DNA of 10,261 nt from positions 6,288-16,548 of the forward strand of contig PEVQ01000013.1 in the NCBI GenBank assembly GCA_002780205.1. Reading direction: 5' to 3'. A program made the translations under genes and the position numbers. The notes under the pieces were generated by a model. The model was not told where the DNA came from and did no database searches. It worked only from the letters and a program-made list of their open reading frames with translations. Each line of letters begins with the position of its first letter. Position 1 is the first letter of the stretch. The stretch comes from Elusimicrobia bacterium CG06_land_8_20_14_3_00_38_11 (GTDB lineage Bacteria; Elusimicrobiota; UBA8919). Shown here in pieces: positions 1 to 6,240 of the stretch.

Positions 1-49
1 AAAGTATTTTATGCTCCCCTTAGTAACTGTGTAATCTGCGTTCAGAAAA
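1..49. other. Repeat-like leader upstream of gmk
   Basis: Non-coding stretch between whatever lies upstream and gmk. It holds CTGTGTAATCTG at 27-38, which recurs exactly at 10151-10162 beyond rpsP, so it looks like a piece of the same dispersed repeat. No Shine-Dalgarno sequence is visible before the gmk ATG (the preceding bases are TTCAGAAAA). Confidence 0.4.
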
Positions 50-622
50 ATGAAAACCGGAATTCCCATTATAATATCTGCACCGTCGGGTGCGGGAAAA
101 ACAACGCTTATTAAACTTCTTATGAAAAAAGTGAGAGGGCTTTCCTACTCCGTTTCCGCTACGACCCGCCCGCCGTCAAAAAATGAAAAAAACGGCAGGG
201 ATTATTTTTTTATATCGGCAAAAGAGTTTTTACGAAGAAAAAAAGCGAATGAATTCGTAGAAACGGCACTGGTCCACGGGCATCATTACGGAACGCTGAA
301 GAAACAACTTGACAAAAAACTTAAAGCCGGCGAAGATGTCGTTTTGGATGTTGATGTGATAGGCGCTCTCAATGTAAAAAAATATTACCCGCAGTCGCTT
401 TTGATTTTCATTGCTCCGCCGTCAATGAAAATTTTAGAAGAGCGTATAAGAAACCGGCACCGCGATACGGAAAAAGAAATTCAGAGACGGCTTAAAAATT
501 CCCGCAAAGAAATGGGATATAAAAAATTTTATGATTATGTAATCGTTAACGATAAACTTAACAGGGCATTTAACGAGTTAAAAAAAATAGTAAAAAACAG
601 GAGGGAAAAAAATGTCAATTAA
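50..622 (+). CDS. gmk: Guanylate kinase
   Basis: Cytoplasmic enzyme that phosphorylates GMP (and dGMP) to GDP with ATP, feeding GTP and dGTP pools. The 190-residue protein starts with the P-loop SAPSGAGKTT (residues 10-19). The GMP-binding stretch follows, with SVSATTRPP and GRDYFF near residues 34-54, then DVDVIGA around residue 100, and the Arg-rich lid ERIRNRHRDTEKEIQRR around 128-147. The length is slightly below the usual 200-210. The ATG at 50 puts the P-loop at the usual distance from the N-terminus. The last 11 bases overlap coaC, which implies co-transcription and probably translational coupling. Many bacteria have rpoZ next, but none is here. Identification is secure. Confidence 0.96.
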   Translation: MKTGIPIIISAPSGAGKTTLIKLLMKKVRGLSYSVSATTRPPSKNEKNGRDYFFISAKEFLRRKKANEFVETALVHGHHYGTLKKQLDKKLKAGEDVVLDVDVIGALNVKKYYPQSLLIFIAPPSMKILEERIRNRHRDTEKEIQRRLKNSRKEMGYKKFYDYVIVNDKLNRAFNELKKIVKNRREKNVN

Positions 623-1157
623 AAATAAAAACATTATCGTAGGCATCAGCGGTTCAGTCGCAGCGTATAAATCCGCAGAGATAATACGGCTTTTGATTAA
701 AGAAAAAGCGACGGTAATTCCCGTTATGACGAAAAATGCCGCAGAATTTATTACGCCGCTTACAATTCAGACACTTTCAAAAAATAAGGTTTATTTTGAT
801 ATGTTTGCAAGTAATTTTGATTGGGAGATAGAACATATAACAATAGCGAAAAAATCGGATTTATTTTTGATTGCGCCCGCTACGGCAAATGTTATTGCAA
901 AAATTGCATCAGGCATTGCCGACGATTCCCTTACAACGCTTGTGCTATCGGTAAAATGTCCGATTGTCCTCTGTCCCGCGATGAACTCGGAAATGTACAA
1001 AAATCCGATAACGCAAAAAAACATTTCTTACCTTAAAAAAATCGGATATTATTTTATAGGACCCGAAAAAGGCGAACTTGCCTGTGGCGGCGACAATATC
1101 GGCAGAATGTCCGAACCGCAAGAGATTATTTCTGAAATCAAGAAAATATTAAAATAA
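612..1157 (+). CDS. coaC: Phosphopantothenoylcysteine decarboxylase (CoaC, stand-alone)
   Basis: Flavoprotein (FMN-binding HFCD family) that decarboxylates 4'-phospho-N-pantothenoylcysteine to 4'-phosphopantetheine, a coenzyme A step. The N-terminal GISGSVAAYK is the FMN-binding start. The active-site His is H75 (IEHITIAK), the PAMN motif spans 122-125 with N125, and the flexible-lid Cys is C158 in ACGG. These match the catalytic residue numbers I recall for E. coli Dfp (H75, N125, C158). The 181-residue protein ends right after GRMSEPQEI plus a short helix, which is the normal end of the CoaC half of a fused CoaBC. The CoaB half is a separate gene at 2269, beyond an unrelated gene. The ATG at 612 is preceded by a strong AGGAGGG (599-605) lying inside the end of gmk. 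Confidence 0.95.
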   Translation: MSIKNKNIIVGISGSVAAYKSAEIIRLLIKEKATVIPVMTKNAAEFITPLTIQTLSKNKVYFDMFASNFDWEIEHITIAKKSDLFLIAPATANVIAKIASGIADDSLTTLVLSVKCPIVLCPAMNSEMYKNPITQKNISYLKKIGYYFIGPEKGELACGGDNIGRMSEPQEIISEIKKILK

Positions 1158-1163
1158 TATAAA

Positions 1164-1202
1164 GCAAAGATTTTTGCAATAAATGTTGCATTTTAATTTT
1201 GC
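1164..1202. other. Nested AT-rich inverted repeat after coaC
   Basis: An inner stem TGCAA (1175-1179) pairs with TTGCA (1186-1190). An outer stem GCAAA (1164-1168) pairs with TTTGC (1198-1202). The T-run 1191-1200 is interrupted and the stems are GC-poor, so this is at best a weak transcription pause or terminator for gmk-coaC. It directly precedes the promoter of the inserted gene. Confidence 0.3.
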
Positions 1203-1208
1203 TATGAT
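1200..1208 (+). promoter_or_regulatory. Extended -10 promoter of the inserted gene
   Basis: TGCTATGAT matches an extended -10 element (TGn followed by TATGAT at 1203-1208), 36 bases before the ATG at 1245. No good -35 lies at the standard distance (TTGCAT at 1186 is too close), which extended -10 promoters tolerate. It would give the inserted gene its own transcription rather than relying on the gmk-coaC message. Confidence 0.45.
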
Positions 1209-1249
1209 TACTCCAACTTTCATACATTTTTGATAGAAATCACAATGAA
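1206..1249. repeat. Direct repeat, left copy, flanking the inserted gene
   Basis: This segment aligns with 2167-2209 over 44 columns with about 35 identities and one gap. The best part, 1206-1242 against 2167-2202, has 31 matches in 37 columns and shares ACATTTTTGA. The left copy spans the 5' untranslated region and the start codon (ATGAA) of the exported-protein gene. The alignment was made by eye, and AT-richness lowers its significance. Confidence 0.55.
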
Positions 1250-2132
1250 AAAAATACGAACTACAAAAGCAATCATAACTATAGCAACGATAATACTTTC
1301 ATCATTTTCAAATTTATTGGCAGATAGATTAATTGTTGGAATTATTGAGCAGAATTTTAATAATTGGGACATAGATACAATAAATCCTTTTGATATCCGT
1401 GTTGCCTTCGAGAAGAAAAATAATGAATGGAAATCATTTCCGACTGATTTTCAACCACCGAACAATTGCCTTCCCTATTATCCTAAAACGCTTGATTGGA
1501 CTATTTGTTTTAACGGAAAAGAAATTGGCAAAATAAAGTCAATATTGCCCGAAACTATAGATTACTATAAAGACATTGGAATCCATTACATAAAAAATAT
1601 GAACGATGTCCCTCGTCTTGGGAAACCATCTGAGGACTTTTCTGGTTGGATAGATAAACCAGTGTATAGACCAATAGTGGTATGTACTTCTTCATCATGT
1701 CAAGACCCAGAAAAATGGAAACCATATGTACCAAGCAAAATGGATATCTCTAAAGCGCTTTCTGTAGCAACCACTGAACTTCTTAAAGACACTACAGTTG
1801 ATATTTACAAAAAATATAAACTTGAAAAATCATATAAATCGATAAATGATAAACTTATCTGTATTACGATTGACAATAAAGTTGAGACGAATGCTGATAC
1901 ATCTGATTTTGCTGAATCCAAAACCGGGAACAACCAATATGCTTGGTTTTTGTTATCGAATTCAAAATGTAGATATTTGAAATCCAATATGCGACTTATA
2001 GATGCTGGGGATTATGATAACGATGGAAAAGTCGAAGTTGTTTTTAAAATTGAAGAATATGATCATGATGGGTATGTTCTTTATTATGACGGTTTCCAGA
2101 AAAATTCGGAGTTTTATTGGATTTATCATTAA
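1245..2132 (+). CDS. Exported protein of unknown function, inserted between coaC and coaB
   Basis: I do not recognise the family. The 295-residue product opens with a Sec-type signal peptide: MKKIRTTK, then a hydrophobic core at about 9-21, with probable cleavage after NLLA (residue 26). There is no lipobox Cys, so a soluble periplasmic or secreted protein is expected. Residues 35-190 are rich in aromatic residues, Pro and Asn, and include a Cys pair (VCTSSSC near 145-151). The C-terminus carries a D-rich loop GDYDNDGKVEVVF (255-267) followed by EYDHDGYVLYYDGF (271-284). This resembles calcium-binding DxDxDG loops of FG-GAP/VCBS or dockerin type. The ATG at 1245 is preferred over TTG at 1230 because it begins the positively charged signal-peptide region. 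No clear Shine-Dalgarno precedes it. Its wording is more AT-rich than neighbouring genes, it has its own promoter and flanking repeats, and it has no pathway link to coenzyme A. Transfer or insertion is inferred. Confidence 0.8.
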   Translation: MKKIRTTKAIITIATIILSSFSNLLADRLIVGIIEQNFNNWDIDTINPFDIRVAFEKKNNEWKSFPTDFQPPNNCLPYYPKTLDWTICFNGKEIGKIKSILPETIDYYKDIGIHYIKNMNDVPRLGKPSEDFSGWIDKPVYRPIVVCTSSSCQDPEKWKPYVPSKMDISKALSVATTELLKDTTVDIYKKYKLEKSYKSINDKLICITIDNKVETNADTSDFAESKTGNNQYAWFLLSNSKCRYLKSNMRLIDAGDYDNDGKVEVVFKIEEYDHDGYVLYYDGFQKNSEFYWIYH

Positions 2133-2142
2133 TAAAAGGTGT

Positions 2143-2179
2143 ATATGGGGACGGTTCCAATAGTTTGATTTCTCCATAT
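2143..2179. repeat. Hairpin with GGGGACGGTTCC core after the inserted gene
   Basis: ATATGGGGA (2143-2151) pairs with TCTCCATAT (2171-2179) over nine positions including one G-U, around a 19-base loop. The GGGGACGGTTCC core (2147-2158) resembles, from memory, REP-like sequences found near Y1 (REP-associated) transposases in several phyla. It could also end transcription of the inserted gene, although the nearest T-run (2187-2191) is offset. Confidence 0.4.
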
Positions 2180-2209
2180 TTCAACATTTTTGACAGTAAT
2201 CATTTTGAA
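2167..2209. repeat. Direct repeat, right copy, flanking the inserted gene
   Basis: Right partner of 1206-1249. The position of the ATG AAA start in the left copy is occupied here by TTG AAG (2205-2210). The copy sits 60 bases before the coaB start and overlaps the 3' arm of the hairpin at 2143-2179. Confidence 0.55.
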
Positions 2210-2268
2210 GTGGTTTTGCCACATTATCTTCTCATGTAAAGTACTTGAAGAATGGAAAGTTTAATAAT

Positions 2269-2892
2269 ATGAAGCTGAAAACAGTTCTGATAACGGCTGG
2301 TCCCACGAAGGAATATATTGACCCTGTGAGGTTTATATCAAATGACTCGTCGGGCAAAACGGGGTATTTGCTGGCGGAAGAGTCAAAAAAAAACGGCGTA
2401 AAAGTAATTTTGATAAGCGGTCCGACAAATTTACAGCCGCCAAAAGAAATAAAAGTGATTAATGTTATTTCAGCCGAACAAATGTTCGGGCAGGTTAAAA
2501 AATATTTCGGGAAATGCGATGTTTTTATATCCTGCGCAGCCGTCGGTGATTACAAAGCAGGGAAGTTTTCCGAAAATAAAATCAAAAAAACCGGCGATTC
2601 AGTAAATCTAAAACTTATTCCGAATCCTGACATTCTTTTTGAGGTTTCTAAAATCAAGGGTTCAAGGATACTTGTCGGTTTCGCGCTGGAAACCGACGAA
2701 CTCATAAAAAACGCACAGAAAAAACTTGAAGAAAAAAAACTTGATATGATCATAGCGAATAAAACTGACTCAATAAACAGCGATAAGACGACGGGTGCGA
2801 TTATTACAAAAAGCAAAATTGAAAAATTCAAAAATATTCCAAAAAAACTTTTGGCGAAAAAAATCACCAAAAAATATTATGACTTATTTTAA
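2269..2892 (+). CDS. coaB: Phosphopantothenate-cysteine ligase (CoaB, stand-alone)
   Basis: Couples 4'-phosphopantothenate to cysteine using a nucleotide triphosphate, making the substrate of CoaC. The 207-residue protein begins immediately with the CoaB signature LITAGPTKEYIDPVRFISN. N25 in FISNDSSGK corresponds to the conserved Asn of the CoaB half of E. coli Dfp. It continues with the CAAVGDYK motif (89-96), KIKK (104-107, holding the conserved Lys) and NPDIL (119-123). The ATG at 2269 is chosen over TTG at 2245, which would add eight residues unlike the family. A weak GGAAAG lies about 11 bases upstream. Most bacteria have this domain fused behind CoaC. Here it is separated by 1.1 kb holding another gene. 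The end overlaps the udg start by 14 bases. Confidence 0.94.
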   Translation: MKLKTVLITAGPTKEYIDPVRFISNDSSGKTGYLLAEESKKNGVKVILISGPTNLQPPKEIKVINVISAEQMFGQVKKYFGKCDVFISCAAVGDYKAGKFSENKIKKTGDSVNLKLIPNPDILFEVSKIKGSRILVGFALETDELIKNAQKKLEEKKLDMIIANKTDSINSDKTTGAIITKSKIEKFKNIPKKLLAKKITKKYYDLF

Positions 2893-3637
2893 CGAAATTA
2901 TTCGGTTGACAAAAAAATATATTGAGCAGTTAAAGGCAGATGGGGTTGACCGTGTTGTTGTATCGGAAAAAGGGAAAAATATGAAAAAAAGAAAAAAAAA
3001 TATTGCTGATGGCAAATTGAAAAAACTTGCCGAAGAAATTAAAAATTGTAAAAAGTGTCCGCTTCACAAATCAAGAAAAAATGCCGTTCCTGGCGAAGGA
3101 AATCCGGAAGCAAAACTTATGTTTATCGGAGAAGGTCCGGGGTTTGATGAAGACCGCCTCGGCAGGCCTTTTGTAGGGCGTTCCGGACAACTATTGGATA
3201 AAATTATTTTGGCAATGGGAATGAAAAGAGAGGATGTTTTTATTGCGAATATAGTAAAATGCCATCCGATGGTTGACCCTTCTCATCCGGATGAGAGAGG
3301 AAATGACAGGAAGCCGTCATCCGACGAAATAAACGGCTGTATTAGTTATCTTGAAAAACAGATTGAAATTATCAAGCCGAAAATAATTTGCTCGCTGGGA
3401 AGCGTTTCGGCAACGACACTGACAGGAATTTCCGCCCCGCTGGGAAAATTACGGGGAAAATTTCACGATTACTATTGTAGCCCCCGAATTCATTCGGGGG
3501 TGAGCCATGCGAATAGAATTAAATTAATGCCCACATTTCATCCCGCCGCGCTTTTAAGAAATCCGAACTGGAAAAAAGATGCCTGGGAAGATATGAAAAA
3601 GATTATGAAAGAATTCAATGGAAAAGGTAAGAAATGA
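2879..3637 (+). CDS. Family 4 uracil-DNA glycosylase (iron-sulfur)
   Basis: Removes uracil from DNA to start base-excision repair. Residues 1-30 form the helical leader (FNEIIRLTKKYIEQLKADGVD) seen in many family 4 enzymes, which fixes the start at 2879. Four Cys likely bind a 4Fe-4S cluster: C57 and C60 (NCKKCPL), C128 (IVKCHP) and C154 (INGC). The catalytic and uracil-binding stretch GEGPGFDEDRLGRPFVGRSG spans 84-103, and the second active-site motif HPAALLRNP begins at H221. The length is 252 residues, above the common 190-220. Part of the excess is the N-terminal leader. The rest includes residues about 200-213, between GKFHDYY and IKLMPTFHP, encoded by a palindromic repeat. The stop shares ATGA with the priA start. 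Confidence 0.92.
   Translation: MTYFNEIIRLTKKYIEQLKADGVDRVVVSEKGKNMKKRKKNIADGKLKKLAEEIKNCKKCPLHKSRKNAVPGEGNPEAKLMFIGEGPGFDEDRLGRPFVGRSGQLLDKIILAMGMKREDVFIANIVKCHPMVDPSHPDERGNDRKPSSDEINGCISYLEKQIEIIKPKIICSLGSVSATTLTGISAPLGKLRGKFHDYYCSPRIHSGVSHANRIKLMPTFHPAALLRNPNWKKDAWEDMKKIMKEFNGKGKK
3477..3504. repeat. Palindromic element inside the glycosylase gene
   Basis: GTAG leads into CCCCCGAAT (3481-3489), a TC centre, and ATTCGGGGG (3492-3500), a perfect 9-bp stem. It is read in frame as about 14 extra residues (from C200) just before the conserved MPTFHPAALL motif. On the opposite strand, the element in priA at 3814-3836 has the same layout: GTAGCCC, GAAT, two bases, ATTC, GGG. Confidence 0.75.
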
Positions 3638-5616
3638 TTTTAGAAGTTGCACTTCCTGTAAATATAAACCAGAATTTTGACTATATTTCCGATGAGGATA
3701 TAAAAATCGGATGCCGCACCGTAGTTCCTTTCGGCAATAAAAAACTTACCGGATTTATCGTGGGTATCAAAGAAGCGACCAACGGAAGTCCCGTAGGGAA
3801 AAAATCACAAAAACCCGGAATAAATTCCGGGCTACGAAAAATAATAAAGGTTGTTGATAATGAGCCACTGATAAACGATGAACTTCTTGAACTTGCAAAA
3901 TGGATTTCCGAGTATTATCTGTGTTCTTTTGGTGTCGCATTAAATCTGATTTTACCGTCTTCAAGTAAAATTTCTGCGAAAAAAACGGAGACATTTAGTC
4001 GTCGTAGTCCGTCTGAACCCTTTTTTATTCACACCTCAGAGCAGAAAAATTCAATCGAAAAAATCACGGAAGCACTTAAAAAAAATCAGTCCAAAAGTTT
4101 TCTTCTTTTTGGTCCCAGTGATTCCGGAAAAACTGAAATTTACATTCAGGCGATTGATTTTTGCATCAAAAATAATTATTCTGCGATTTATCTTGTTCCT
4201 GATGTTTCTTTGCTCAGTCAGTTCAAGGAGTTGCTGCGAGATAACTTCGGAGAGGCGGTGGGTGTGTGGCACAGCAGTTTATCTCAAAAGGAAAAAAATC
4301 AGTTTCTGTCGCGGCTGATTTCCGGCGAAATAAAAGTTGTTCTCGGCAGCCGTTCAGCGATTTTTCTTCCTCTAAAAAATCCGAAACTTTTTATTCTTGA
4401 CGAAGAAGATGACAGTTTTTACAAACAGATGCAATCGCCGAAATATCACGCAAGGGATGTGGCAACCCAAAGAGCAAAAATCACAAAAGGAGTTGTTGTG
4501 CTCGGCTCTGCGACGCCGTCGGTAGAAACATATTACAAAATGAAAACAGGAGAGATTGAACTATTAAAATTAACGGAAAGAATTGAAAAAAGGCCGCTTC
4601 CTAAAATTTCGGTTATCAACTTAAAATATACAAAAAGGTTTGCACTCACGAAGCCGCTGAAATACGCGATATCAAACGCGCTTTTACAGAAAAAACAGAT
4701 TTTTTTACATATCAACCGCCGCGGATGGGCAACAGTTGTACGGTGTTCCGTTTGCGGGAATGTAGTAAAATGTCCGAAATGTTCAATACCGCTGGTCATG
4801 CACAAAAAGCCGTCGGGACTTTTATGTCACTATTGCGGATATGCTACCACACAAAATTATTCAAGCAAATGTCCCGTCTGTTCGGGCGATATGATTTATA
4901 TGGGTTTCGGCACGGAAAAAGTTGAAGAAATCGTAAAAAAAATATTTCCGTCAACCGAAACAATGAGAATAGACGCCGACTCGGAAATCCCGTATTCAAA
5001 AATGTTTCGGATGATGAGCTCGGGGAAATCATGTATTTTAATAGGCACTCAAATTGTCGCAAAAGGTTTTGATTTTCCGAATCTGACGGTCGTGGGAATT
5101 ATAAATGCCTCTTCAGGTTTGTATTCTGCGGATTTTCGTTCAGCCGAGCGGACTTTTTCGCTTATAACGAATGCAATAGGCCGATGCGGGAGGGGTTTGT
5201 CAACCGGTCAGGTAATAATTCAGACGGACAATCCGGAACATTACGCGATAAAATACGCAGCAGAGTTTGATTACGAATCATTTTACGAGCATGAAGCGGC
5301 ATACAGGGAAGAGTTTTTATGGCCGCCGTTTATAAAATTGATAAGCATAACGCTCTCAGGCAAAAATGAAAAGACAGTAATTTCCCAGTCGGAAAAACTT
5401 GCCGAAAAATTGGACGGTATAACCGAACTGACCGTTCTCGGACCTGTTCCTAAAACCGCATCATATCTTGCATCCAAACACAGATGGCAGATTCTTCTGA
5501 AATTAAAAGAAAGCGATTTTCCGGTTGTCCGCGCAGGGTTATTAAGAATAGCGAATTCCCACAGGAAGAAAGATGTCAATGTCGTCTTTGATGTGGATCC
5601 TCTTGAAACGGTTTAA
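3634..5616 (+). CDS. priA: Primosomal protein N', replication restart helicase PriA
   Basis: 3'-5' DNA helicase that recognises abandoned forks and reloads the replisome. Order seen: 3' DNA-binding domain (1-110, VPFGNKKLTGFIVG at about 31-44); Walker A GPSDSGKT (160-167); Walker B DEEDDSFYKQ (from 256), where the usual DEEH is DEED; GSATPSVETY; then the zinc region with eight Cys as four CxxC pairs (C371/374, C380/383, C398/401, C413/416); GTQIVAKGFDFP; and the helicase C-terminal lobe with a GRCGRG motif. The length is 660 residues against roughly 730-800 in the family. Only about 50 residues separate the 3'BD from Walker A, so the winged-helix domain appears to be missing. Residues 53-68 come from a palindromic repeat. 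The start ATG overlaps the udg stop by four bases, with AAAGG just upstream. Confidence 0.96.
   Translation: MILEVALPVNINQNFDYISDEDIKIGCRTVVPFGNKKLTGFIVGIKEATNGSPVGKKSQKPGINSGLRKIIKVVDNEPLINDELLELAKWISEYYLCSFGVALNLILPSSSKISAKKTETFSRRSPSEPFFIHTSEQKNSIEKITEALKKNQSKSFLLFGPSDSGKTEIYIQAIDFCIKNNYSAIYLVPDVSLLSQFKELLRDNFGEAVGVWHSSLSQKEKNQFLSRLISGEIKVVLGSRSAIFLPLKNPKLFILDEEDDSFYKQMQSPKYHARDVATQRAKITKGVVVLGSATPSVETYYKMKTGEIELLKLTERIEKRPLPKISVINLKYTKRFALTKPLKYAISNALLQKKQIFLHINRRGWATVVRCSVCGNVVKCPKCSIPLVMHKKPSGLLCHYCGYATTQNYSSKCPVCSGDMIYMGFGTEKVEEIVKKIFPSTETMRIDADSEIPYSKMFRMMSSGKSCILIGTQIVAKGFDFPNLTVVGIINASSGLYSADFRSAERTFSLITNAIGRCGRGLSTGQVIIQTDNPEHYAIKYAAEFDYESFYEHEAAYREEFLWPPFIKLISITLSGKNEKTVISQSEKLAEKLDGITELTVLGPVPKTASYLASKHRWQILLKLKESDFPVVRAGLLRIANSHRKKDVNVVFDVDPLETV
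3792..3836. repeat. 45-bp palindromic insertion inside priA
   Basis: The element is bounded by CGTAG (3792-3796) and its complement CTACG (3832-3836). It contains CCCGGAAT (3814-3821), an AA centre and ATTCCGGG (3824-3831). It is 45 bp, 15 codons, so frame is kept. It encodes a Gly/Lys/Ser-rich loop between IVGIKE and LRKIIKVVD, where PriA proteins normally have only a short linker. It belongs to the same family as the element at 3477-3504, inverted. Confidence 0.75.
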
Positions 5617-5631
5617 TATTTTTAGTAAGAT

Positions 5632-5697
5632 GATTACAACGATGAAAAACCGATTACGGCGATTTATCGCTGGCATCGGTCAATTATCGCTGTAATC
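5632..5697. repeat. 66-bp imperfect palindrome between priA and def
   Basis: Two 32-base arms (5632-5663 and 5666-5697) around a TT centre match at 24 of 32 positions, plus two G-U pairs in RNA. The arms are built from the 12-mer GATTACRRCGAT, found twice per arm. An alternative fold pairs 5652-5663 with 5686-5697 over 12 bp (one G-U) and is exclusive with the short GCGAT-TT-ATCGC hairpin at 5659-5670. No T-run follows, so a terminator is unlikely. Confidence 0.65.
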
Positions 5698-5721
5698 AAT
5701 CCGAGTATAAACGAGAATATT

Positions 5722-6240
5722 ATGGCAATTCTTCAGATAAAAAAATATCCGGAAAAAATACTTAAAACCAAGACGGCGAAAATTAACCGTATTGACGGCA
5801 AACTCATAAAATTTTCCAGAGATATGCTTGAGACGATGTATTTTTTCAACGGAATCGGTCTTGCTGCCAATCAGGTCGGCGAATTATTAAGCGTTTTTGT
5901 CGCCGATATAAAACCGGATGGCATTCAGAAACCGATAATACTTTTTAATCCGCAGATTTTATTATCGTCGGATAATTGTTATTTTGAAGAGGGATGTCTT
6001 TCTTTTCCGGGAATTTCCGCAAAAATAAAACGCGCCGGAAAAATTGTTGTGTGCGGCATTACACCCGACGAAAAAGAAATAAAAATGGAAGTTGGAGGAA
6101 TTTTAGCGCGTGTTTTTCAGCATGAGATTGACCACCTGAACGGCATTGTGTTTTTTGACAGAGTAAATTTTATAAGAAGATTGAAACTCAATAGGGAGTA
6201 TTTTAGAAAAAATGAAAATTGCTTTTTTCGGCACGCCTGA
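5722..6240 (+). CDS. def: Peptide deformylase
   Basis: Metalloenzyme that removes the formyl group from the N-terminal Met of nascent proteins. The 172-residue product has the three family motifs: GIGLAANQ (44-51, with Asn where Pro is common), EGCLS (90-94) and QHEIDH (133-138). The metal ligands would be C92, H134 and H138, with E135 catalytic. The ATG at 5722 gives the usual short lead MAILQIKKYP before the first helix. Only weak purines (CGAGAA) precede it. It overlaps fmt by 29 bases, and the C-terminal tail after residue 155 is Arg/Lys-rich and ends in the fmt start region. It is paired with fmt as in most bacteria. Confidence 0.96.
   Translation: MAILQIKKYPEKILKTKTAKINRIDGKLIKFSRDMLETMYFFNGIGLAANQVGELLSVFVADIKPDGIQKPIILFNPQILLSSDNCYFEEGCLSFPGISAKIKRAGKIVVCGITPDEKEIKMEVGGILARVFQHEIDHLNGIVFFDRVNFIRRLKLNREYFRKNENCFFRHA

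Noticed and set aside
1230..1244. TTG start for the exported protein
   Set aside because: It adds MIEIT before MKK, which would spoil the positively charged start of the signal peptide.
2795..2878. Upstream extension of the glycosylase reading frame
   Set aside because: It would overlap coaB by almost 100 bases, and the extra 28 residues are out-of-frame coaB sequence. The family leader begins at the ATG at 2879.
2906..2924. TTGACA followed by TATATT inside udg as a promoter
   Set aside because: Only seven bases separate the boxes, and nothing suitable lies at 16-18 bases.
3281..3296. Perfect 16-bp palindrome TCTCATCCGGATGAGA in the glycosylase, as a third inserted element
   Set aside because: The surrounding residues (HPMVDPSHPDERGNDR) look like a longer loop I recall from one branch of the family. 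It also lacks the GTAGCCC/GAAT layout of the other two elements.
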